This document shows, in pieces, positions 1-4,975 of a stretch of 5,691 nucleotides of DNA. The stretch lies in contig DCKN01000011.1 of the NCBI GenBank assembly GCA_002320385.1, positions 1 to 5,691 of the forward strand. Direction: 5' to 3'. The translations under genes and the position numbers were made by a program. The notes below the pieces were generated by a model. The model searched no databases. It was not told where the DNA came from and was given only the letters and a program-made list of their open reading frames with translations. The stretch is from Proteobacteria bacterium UBA1673. Its GTDB lineage: Bacteria; Pseudomonadota; Gammaproteobacteria; Comchoanobacterales; Comchoanobacteraceae. Every line of letters starts with the position of its first letter. Positions within the stretch are counted from its first letter, which is position 1.

Positions 1-381
1 GTGCCTGTGCAGTGTGAGTATTATGCGCTTGAGGGGTTGGCTAAGTTGCTTAAAACAATCGACGCGCTTAGGCAAACGCTCGGGGTTTCGGTCGATATTC
101 ATGGCGTTTTGCGGACGATGTACGACGGTAGAAACCTGTTGACACGTCAAGTGTCTGAGCGTCTAATGCAAAGTTTTCCAGATAAGGTCTACCAAACCGT
201 CATACCCAGAAATATACGGCTTGCAGAAGCGCCGAGTCATGGGATGCCAATTTTGGCGTATGATAAGCGCTCGCAGGGGGCTGCGAGCTACCTCGCTTTT
301 GCTGCTGAAATCATTCGTAGGAATCGGGTAAGCAGAGGCGATCGAGTGGCGATGATAGAGAGTGAAGAGTCATATGCATGA
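1..381 (+). CDS. parA: Chromosome partitioning ATPase ParA (Soj family), 3' part only
   Basis: ParA is a deviant-Walker ATPase that binds DNA nonspecifically when ATP-bound and works with ParB-parS to move replicated origins apart. Only the C-terminal 126 codons are present. The frame is open from base 1, so the GTG there is an internal Val codon, not a start; the Walker A region lies outside the window. Family hallmarks are PVQCEYYALEGL (residues 2-13), the TMYDGR segment (39-44), VIPRNIRLAEAPSHG (67-81) and the PILAYDKRSQGA stretch, which match chromosomal Soj/ParA closely. A basic tail (RRNRVSRGDR) precedes an acidic end. The stop TGA at 379-381 overlaps the proposed parB start by 8 bp, which indicates translational coupling. 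Identification is firm from motif recall; the upstream neighbour cannot be seen. Confidence 0.95.
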   Translation: MPVQCEYYALEGLAKLLKTIDALRQTLGVSVDIHGVLRTMYDGRNLLTRQVSERLMQSFPDKVYQTVIPRNIRLAEAPSHGMPILAYDKRSQGAASYLAFAAEIIRRNRVSRGDRVAMIESEESYA

Positions 382-1276
382 TATCAAAAGACGAGCATTA
401 GGAAGCAGTCCTCTAGATGAGCTGGGTATTCGTGATCTGCTAACGGCAGACAGCGGGTCAACTGAAAGTATGGAGCGTGACGTTACTTCTTTGATGATAG
501 ATGTTTCGACAGTGAAACCTAACCCCTATCAGCCACGAAAGCATTTTTCAGCAACCAGTCTAGAGCAGCTGGCGCAGTCGATCAAGGCCCAGGGGTTGCT
601 ACAGCCGATTGTAGTCAGGGTCAACCAGGAGGGGGTTTATGAGCTCATAGCCGGCGAGCGGCGTTTGCGTGCTAGCCAAATGGCAGGGCTTGATAAAATT
701 CCTGCTGTGGTCAAAGAGATTTCTGATCAGGCCTGTCTGGCGTTCGCGATTATTGAAAACATACAAAGGCAAGATCTCAATGTGATTGAGCTCGCCCAGT
801 CTTTGCATTCGTTAGCAACAAAATACGGAATGACGCATAGCGACGTTGGGCGATTAGTCGGCAAGAGTCGTGCTGCGGTCTCGAATGTTATCAGGCTGCT
901 ACAACTCTCTAGCGAGGTTAAGGTCATGTTGGTACAGGGCTTTATAGATATGGGGCACGCTCGATGTCTTCTTAGTCTCCCCGAGGAAGACCAGGCGTCG
1001 GTTGCTCAGAAAATTGTCGATCAGCAGCTGCCTGTGCGTGATGCGGAGGCGCTAGTGCGCAGTATACTTGGCGGTGAATCTAAAAAGACTAATGGCCGCT
1101 TTCGGATTGACCCCGCGCCTAGAATCTCGAACATTGTTGATCAACTAGCCAAACACTTCACGGGAATAAAGTGTAATATAAAAGCCAAAGAGTCGGGTGG
1201 CGGGGTGCTCAGTATTCAGTACAGCTCCGACAAGGACATCGAAGCGCTATTGCAGAAAATACAGCCTGAGCAGTAG
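374..1276 (+). CDS. parB: Chromosome partitioning protein ParB (Spo0J family)
   Basis: ParB is the parS-binding CTPase clamp that spreads along origin-proximal DNA and stimulates ParA. With the ATG at 374 it has 300 residues, normal for the chromosomal family. In order: a short basic N-terminus (MHDIKRRALG), the usual ParA-contacting region; NPYQPRKHF (50-58); the nucleotide-binding motif GERRLRAS (94-101); ENIQRQDLN (128-136); the helix-turn-helix region around 153-175 (THSDVGRLVGKSRAAVSNVIRLL); MGHARCLL (193-200); a linker; and a C-terminal dimerisation region (about 247-296). An in-frame GTG at 362 would add four residues, but ATG 374 puts the KRRxLG motif close to the N-terminus as in relatives. 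The Shine-Dalgarno is weak (GAAGAG, 364-369, 4 nt away), consistent with coupling to parA through the ATGCATGA overlap. Function is confident; the exact start is slightly less so. Confidence 0.95.
   Translation: MHDIKRRALGSSPLDELGIRDLLTADSGSTESMERDVTSLMIDVSTVKPNPYQPRKHFSATSLEQLAQSIKAQGLLQPIVVRVNQEGVYELIAGERRLRASQMAGLDKIPAVVKEISDQACLAFAIIENIQRQDLNVIELAQSLHSLATKYGMTHSDVGRLVGKSRAAVSNVIRLLQLSSEVKVMLVQGFIDMGHARCLLSLPEEDQASVAQKIVDQQLPVRDAEALVRSILGGESKKTNGRFRIDPAPRISNIVDQLAKHFTGIKCNIKAKESGGGVLSIQYSSDKDIEALLQKIQPEQ
502..519. other. parS-like imperfect inverted repeat inside parB
   Basis: TGTTTC and GTGAAACC flank a GACA centre, giving perfect 5-bp arms GTTTC/GAAAC. The two halves match the widespread parS half-sites (TGTTTCAC and GTGAAACA) except that the centre is two bases longer than in canonical parS. 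It encodes residues of the DVSTVKPNPY segment of ParB, so codon constraint alone may explain it. ParB needs fixed half-site spacing, so binding is doubtful. No canonical 16-bp parS was seen elsewhere in the window. Confidence 0.2.
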
Positions 1277-1289
1277 CGAGAAAAATTGC

Positions 1290-1318
1290 TTGCGAATCCC
1301 TTTGTCATTTGTTAGAAT
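1290..1318 (+). promoter_or_regulatory. Sigma70-type promoter for trxA (-rho)
   Basis: TTGCGA at 1290-1295 (4 of 6 matches to the -35 consensus), a 17-bp spacer, and TAGAAT at 1313-1318 (5 of 6), preceded by TG at 1310-1311, which makes an extended -10. Transcription would start near 1325, about 25 nt before the trxA ATG. It sits in the 73-bp gap between parB and trxA, where no convincing intrinsic terminator for parAB is seen, so read-through from parAB is also possible. Confidence 0.55.
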
Positions 1319-1349
1319 ACAAAAGTTAAAATCATAGCCCATAAAACCC

Positions 1350-1676
1350 ATGTCCGAAAAAATTCTTGACGTAACCGAGTCAACATTCAACAGTTTTGTT
1401 TTGCAGTCCGACAAGACCGTGATTGTCGATTTCTGGGCTCCATGGTGCGGACCTTGTAGAAATATTACCCCAATACTGGAGTCGATTGTCAACGAGACCG
1501 ATAACATTGTCTTGGCGAAGGTCAATGTTGATGATGAAATGGGACTGGCCAACCAGTATCAGATAAAAGGATTGCCAACACTGCTTTTATTCAAAAATGG
1601 ATCATTACAAGCATCACACATCGGGTTAGCAAATCGAGAAAAACTTCTCGCTTTTGCGCAACAGGCTAATGACTAA
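1350..1676 (+). CDS. trxA: Thioredoxin 1 (TrxA)
   Basis: A small cytoplasmic dithiol-disulfide oxidoreductase, reduced by thioredoxin reductase, that supplies electrons to ribonucleotide reductase, methionine sulfoxide reductase and other partners. It has 108 residues, close to the 109 of E. coli TrxA, and aligns along its whole length. Visible features are the N-terminus MSEKILDVT, the buried Asp27 of VDFWA, the active site WCGPC (Cys33 and Cys36), Pro41 of the kinked helix, the cis-Pro loop GLPT (Pro76), LLLFKNG (78-84) and Gly92. There is Leu75 before the cis-proline where E. coli has Ile, a mild change. The region just before the ATG (CATAAAACCC) has no Shine-Dalgarno, so initiation may depend on an unstructured A-rich leader. 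It is followed by rho, the common gammaproteobacterial order. Confidence 0.96.
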   Translation: MSEKILDVTESTFNSFVLQSDKTVIVDFWAPWCGPCRNITPILESIVNETDNIVLAKVNVDDEMGLANQYQIKGLPTLLLFKNGSLQASHIGLANREKLLAFAQQAND

Positions 1677-1743
1677 TCACCCAGACGCTTCCGCCTCGCA
1701 TTCAAAACTAGAACACCCAACCAATGATAACAGGAACATTCCT
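1677..1743 (+). promoter_or_regulatory. C-rich, G-poor leader of rho, possible rut region
   Basis: Hand counting gives 24 C and 8 G in 67 bases, with many pyrimidine-C dinucleotides, between the trxA stop and the preferred rho start. Such composition is typical of Rho-loading (rut) sequence on nascent RNA, and E. coli rho is known to be autoregulated by Rho-dependent termination in its leader. The stretch is also open in the rho frame (starts at TTG 1654 or ATG 1669), so it might instead encode an N-terminal extension. The regulatory role is inference from composition and position only. Confidence 0.3.
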
Positions 1744-3066
1744 ATGAATTCAGATAACCCTAAATCAACCGATATAAAAAATAGAGACGACGCCGTTGAG
1801 GTGCTTGATACTGGCGAGATAAAAGCAATGAGTGTGCAAGCTTTGCACCGATATGCTCAAGAGATAGAGGTTGATATTACGAGAAGCGCGCAGCGGCAAG
1901 ATCTGATTTTCTCTATCATGAAAAAGCTTGCTCAGTCAGGAAAGCAGCTATCAGGAAGCGGAGTGCTAGAGATCATGCAAGATGGTTACGGGTTTTTGCG
2001 CTCACCCAGTGGCTCATACCTTGCGGGTGCTGATGATTTTTACGTGGCGCCAAATTTGATTAGAAAGTATCAGTTAAAATCCGGTGACACGCTATCGGGG
2101 AAGATTCGCCATCCTGAAAAAGGAGAGCGCTATTTTTCGCTCACTGCGCCTACTAAAATCAACTACGAGCCTCCACAGAACAACAAACAAAAGCTATTGT
2201 TTCGAGACTTAACAGCAGAGTTCCCTTCTGAATGGCTTAAGCTTGAAACGGGTAACGGAACCACCTCAGATATCACGTCAAGAATGATAGATATGATGGC
2301 ACCAATTGGAAAGGGTCAGCGGCTACTGATTGTTGCGCCACCGAAAACAGGTAAAACTATGATGCTACAGACAATTGCGCATTCAATTACCAAAAACAAC
2401 CCCGAATGCAAGCTTATTGTGTTGATGATTGATGAGCGGCCTGAAGAGGTCACCGAAATGCGAAGATCTGTCAAAGGTGAAGTCATCGCGAGTACATTTG
2501 ACGAGTCGCATTCTCGACATGTTCAGGTTGCTGAAATGACCGTGGCACGAGCGAAACGTCTTATCGAGCACAAGCACGATGTGGTTATCATGCTTGACTC
2601 AATAACCCGGCTTGCGCGAGCCTACAACACCATCACACCATCCTCAGGCAAAGTGCTGACTGGAGGCGTTGACTCTGCCGCGCTTCAAAGACCCAAGCGT
2701 TTGTTTGGCGCAGCGAGAAAGCTTATGGAGGGCGGAAGCTTGACCATTATTGGCACAGCGCTTGTTGATACCGGCTCTAAGATGGACGATTTCATCTACG
2801 AAGAGTTTAAAGGAACTGGTAATAGTGAAATACAACTATCACGTCCGCTTGCGCAAAAAAGAATCTATCCTGCAATATCAATTGAAAAGTCAGGGACACG
2901 CCGAGAGGAGCTGATTTTATCTCCGGAGGAGGTCAATAAGTTGTGGGTATTAAGAAAGTATCTGCAGAGTATGGATGAGGTTGTTGCCATGGAGTTTTTA
3001 ATCAACCGTTTGCGCAAGACTAAGACAAACGCCGAGTTCCTCGAAAAAATGAAGAGCGGCGGCTAA
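1744..3066 (+). CDS. rho: Transcription termination factor Rho
   Basis: Hexameric RNA-dependent ATPase and helicase that loads on C-rich nascent RNA and ends transcription. From ATG 1744 it has 440 residues and aligns with E. coli Rho (419) at a nearly constant offset of +20. The RNA primary site includes DGYGFLR (Tyr82, Phe84), DDFYV and GERYF (128-132). The motor shows Walker A APPKTGKT (198-205: Lys201, Lys204, Thr205), catalytic Glu231 in IDERPEE, Walker B Asp285 in MLDSITRLARAYN, Q-loop SGKVLTGGVD (Lys303), R-loop DTGSK (Lys346) and arginine finger Arg386 in SGTRREE. I chose ATG 1744 because AGGA at 1732-1735 sits 8 nt upstream and homology begins soon after. ATG 1669, overlapping the trxA stop by 8 bp, would give 465 residues, and TTG 1654 would give 470; the added residues are polar and unlike known Rho. 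Oddities are Met228 where E. coli has Leu208, Ser255-His256 in place of Pro-Ala, and KLME in place of NVEE at 326-329. Confidence 0.97.
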   Translation: MNSDNPKSTDIKNRDDAVEVLDTGEIKAMSVQALHRYAQEIEVDITRSAQRQDLIFSIMKKLAQSGKQLSGSGVLEIMQDGYGFLRSPSGSYLAGADDFYVAPNLIRKYQLKSGDTLSGKIRHPEKGERYFSLTAPTKINYEPPQNNKQKLLFRDLTAEFPSEWLKLETGNGTTSDITSRMIDMMAPIGKGQRLLIVAPPKTGKTMMLQTIAHSITKNNPECKLIVLMIDERPEEVTEMRRSVKGEVIASTFDESHSRHVQVAEMTVARAKRLIEHKHDVVIMLDSITRLARAYNTITPSSGKVLTGGVDSAALQRPKRLFGAARKLMEGGSLTIIGTALVDTGSKMDDFIYEEFKGTGNSEIQLSRPLAQKRIYPAISIEKSGTRREELILSPEEVNKLWVLRKYLQSMDEVVAMEFLINRLRKTKTNAEFLEKMKSGG

Positions 3067-3102
3067 GAACATTAGACATTGTGAGCCATGAGGGCTGATG
3101 CT

Positions 3103-4881
3103 TTAATAACGAGCGCTGTGCATCATGGAGGCGTCTAAGCAGGACCCAAGCGTCTCATGGTCCTGTAACAAATGCTCGTTTTTACCCAGTAAGTTCATGG
3201 CTTTGAACAATACACATGACCGCTGATTTGTACTCATTCTCGAGAAGCTCTTCTGGGACAGTTCTGAAACCATCGCGCACAAATCGTGATCGTCGCTATT
3301 GTTCATAATCAATGCTTTAAGGCATTGTGATAGCTGTTTAGACTGATCTATAGCTAATGGTTGATCTAGATTCAGGCTGATCCAGCGGTGCACAGTGTTG
3401 GTAAACAGTGAATCCAAAATTGTTGCGTGCTCAGGTGACATGGTTTGTACAAAGCGAGAGTTTTTGACCTTATTAAACAATACAAGGCACTTGTCAAGGT
3501 CAATCTTTGTGAGGCAAGCGGAATCACAAGGGTCTGAAAAAGCGAGTGCAATGCAATCAGACAGAGTGTCCAAATCAGAAGAATTGATGCAATCATCAGA
3601 CAAAAGCTCGGCCGAAAAAATAATGATATCACTGAAGTTATCTAACCCTACCAGTGCAGAGTCTGCAGGCACAGATTCAGCAATAGTGCGATTCAAAACA
3701 GAAAATAGATCATCGCCCAGGATCCAGTCAGCAGCACATTTGATGCCTTTACTGATCTGGGATTGTCTCAGCCAATTAATACGGGCATGCAGTTGACGCG
3801 ATTTAGAAAGAATTCTACGCCAAAGTGATGGCCTTGACAGGCATTCAAGTGTTTTATCCTTGTGGTCATAGCTTTTAGCTTCGCCTTTCGATAGATTCGG
3901 GCGAACGCAGTACTGATTTATCCATGTTAGGCCATTGAGAGGAGTGATCAGTTTATTGAGTTGTCTAGATGCATAATCGCTAAGAGAAGATGCAAAACCA
4001 ACCACGACATTTTTAGTCGATTTAAGACAAGACTGCCAAGAGCTCTCAACAACTAGGTCGTAGGTGTCAACAATTTTATCTTCTATTGATGAAAGTTCAC
4101 TGTCTAGCGAGTTACAAGAAGTTAGATTGCTACTTGGCACAGGGCCTGCCGCGACAGTCATGTCTGAGCACTGTTGGGGGAGCAGTGACGACAGGTGTGT
4201 CATGATAGGCGTAATGTCGATATTTTTGGCCTTTGCATGTTTCTGAATTTTACCAATAATCTGAGCGCACAAAACGAAGTCTTGTCCATGAAGAGGCTCA
4301 CCGCAAATTCCTTTGGCAATTATATGAGCGATCTGTGCACGATCATTATTTTTCAGCGCATCGGCGTTGATGGTCTGAAAAATGGGAAATAGCTGTTGAA
4401 TCTGTCCTAATTGTTGTGCGTCGATACTATGATTGGGGAAGAAGTGCGCATATGTTTTCACTAGATTTGTGATTGTATCCAAGTGGTCCATCATGACAAG
4501 CCAGAATGCTGGCTGGCGAATAAGCGCACCGTGTAGCCGATTGCTTGAAAGAACCGATGGATCAGCCAGCGCTTGGCTTACTAGGTGGTGCGGATGAAGA
4601 GCCGGTGTATTAAAAACGCGTGCCAGTAGGCGCAACACCGAACAAAGTAAGTAAACAATTCCGCTAAAAATCAATGTTAGGATAGGAAAGCGAGACATGT
4701 TACGCAAGAAGTTATCAATGATGTCAAGCGCCCTATTCAGTCTATGCTGTTCGAGCTCATGGGGCTGAGGGTACAAAAAGTGGTAAAATATCGACCACAA
4801 AAACATAGATAAAAGTAGGACGAAAAAAAAGACCCCCGCAGGGAAAATAATGTAATTGAAAAGAAGTTGAATTAAAGTCAT
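3103..4881 (-). CDS. Unrecognised membrane-anchored protein, 592 residues
   Basis: I do not recognise this protein. Two hydrophobic segments lie at the N-terminus: about residues 5-34 (phenylalanine- and leucine-rich) and about 65-88 (PILTLIFSGIVYLLCSVLRLL). They are separated by a charged loop (HELEQHRLNRALDIIDNFLRN) and followed by about 500 mostly soluble, helix-looking residues. The soluble part has no Walker, HTH, protease or glycosidase motif that I can identify. It is rich in serine and has many cysteines (18 in total by hand count, e.g. 193, 205, 238, 256, 452, 456, 581) without regular CxxC pairs, which favours a reducing, cytoplasmic location. A serine- and cysteine-containing linker lies near 235-265. 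The ATG at 4881 is the first possible start, because an in-frame TAA lies only six codons upstream. The next Met (residue 26) would cut the first membrane helix. No Shine-Dalgarno is visible, although the promoter is strong. The long uninterrupted frame supports a real gene. It converges on rho with a 36-bp gap. Confidence 0.85.
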   Translation of the reverse strand: MTLIQLLFNYIIFPAGVFFFVLLLSMFLWSIFYHFLYPQPHELEQHRLNRALDIIDNFLRNMSRFPILTLIFSGIVYLLCSVLRLLARVFNTPALHPHHLVSQALADPSVLSSNRLHGALIRQPAFWLVMMDHLDTITNLVKTYAHFFPNHSIDAQQLGQIQQLFPIFQTINADALKNNDRAQIAHIIAKGICGEPLHGQDFVLCAQIIGKIQKHAKAKNIDITPIMTHLSSLLPQQCSDMTVAAGPVPSSNLTSCNSLDSELSSIEDKIVDTYDLVVESSWQSCLKSTKNVVVGFASSLSDYASRQLNKLITPLNGLTWINQYCVRPNLSKGEAKSYDHKDKTLECLSRPSLWRRILSKSRQLHARINWLRQSQISKGIKCAADWILGDDLFSVLNRTIAESVPADSALVGLDNFSDIIIFSAELLSDDCINSSDLDTLSDCIALAFSDPCDSACLTKIDLDKCLVLFNKVKNSRFVQTMSPEHATILDSLFTNTVHRWISLNLDQPLAIDQSKQLSQCLKALIMNNSDDHDLCAMVSELSQKSFSRMSTNQRSCVLFKAMNLLGKNEHLLQDHETLGSCLDASMMHSARY

Positions 4882-4900
4882 AAAGTTGTTTTTTTGTTAT

Positions 4901-4929
4901 ATTATATCACGAGTTTGGGTGGGTGGCAA
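4901..4929 (-). promoter_or_regulatory. Near-consensus sigma70 promoter for the 592-residue protein
   Basis: Read on the minus strand: TTGCCA (4929-4924, 5 of 6 matches), a 17-bp spacer, then TATAAT (4906-4901, 6 of 6), preceded by TG in the extended -10 arrangement TGATATAAT. Transcription would start near 4894, leaving a leader of only about 12-14 nt, A-rich and without a Shine-Dalgarno, before the ATG at 4881. Confidence 0.65.
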
Positions 4930-4946
4930 TACACTTTTCATATTTA

Positions 4947-4975
4947 TTGACAGTAAGAAGGGGGTTCTATACGAT
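4947..4975 (+). promoter_or_regulatory. Possible -35/-10 pair overlapping the start of the divergent gene
   Basis: A perfect TTGACA at 4947-4952 is followed 17 bp later by TACGAT (4970-4975, 4 of 6 matches to TATAAT). That -10 overlaps the ATG at 4974, so a transcript from it would begin near 4982 and could only serve the internal ATG at 5004, which has AGGG at 4989-4992. The purine run AAGAAGGGGG (4955-4964), 9 nt before ATG 4974, argues instead for a message starting further upstream and translation from 4974. The two readings exclude each other; I favour the ribosome-site reading. Confidence 0.25.

Noticed and set aside
141..155. GACAC-GTCAA-GTGTC inverted repeat in parA
   Set aside because: Five-bp arms inside conserved coding sequence, with no match to parS; expected by chance.
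1276..1296. Possible hairpin GCGAG/CTTGC after parB as a terminator
   Set aside because: Only 5 bp including a G-T pair, with no following T-run, and it overlaps the proposed trxA promoter.
1247..1552. 101-codon minus-strand frame across the parB end and trxA
   Set aside because: It is antisense to confidently identified trxA and would span its promoter; it is a frame shadow.
3096..3125. TGATGC/GCATCA inverted repeat at the rho-unknown gene junction as a possible bidirectional terminator
   Set aside because: Only a 6-bp stem with an 18-nt loop, not GC-rich, and no T-tract on either side.
3395..3796. 133-codon open frame on the plus strand, antisense to the unknown 592-residue gene
   Set aside because: It lies wholly inside a longer and better-supported frame, has no convincing ribosome site, and its translation is low-complexity Ser/Lys-rich without motifs.
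4917..4964. G-runs (GGGTGGGTGG, then GGGGG) in the divergent intergenic region as a possible G-quadruplex
   Set aside because: The fourth run is more than 30 nt away and the third has only two G; the last run is better explained as a ribosome-binding site.
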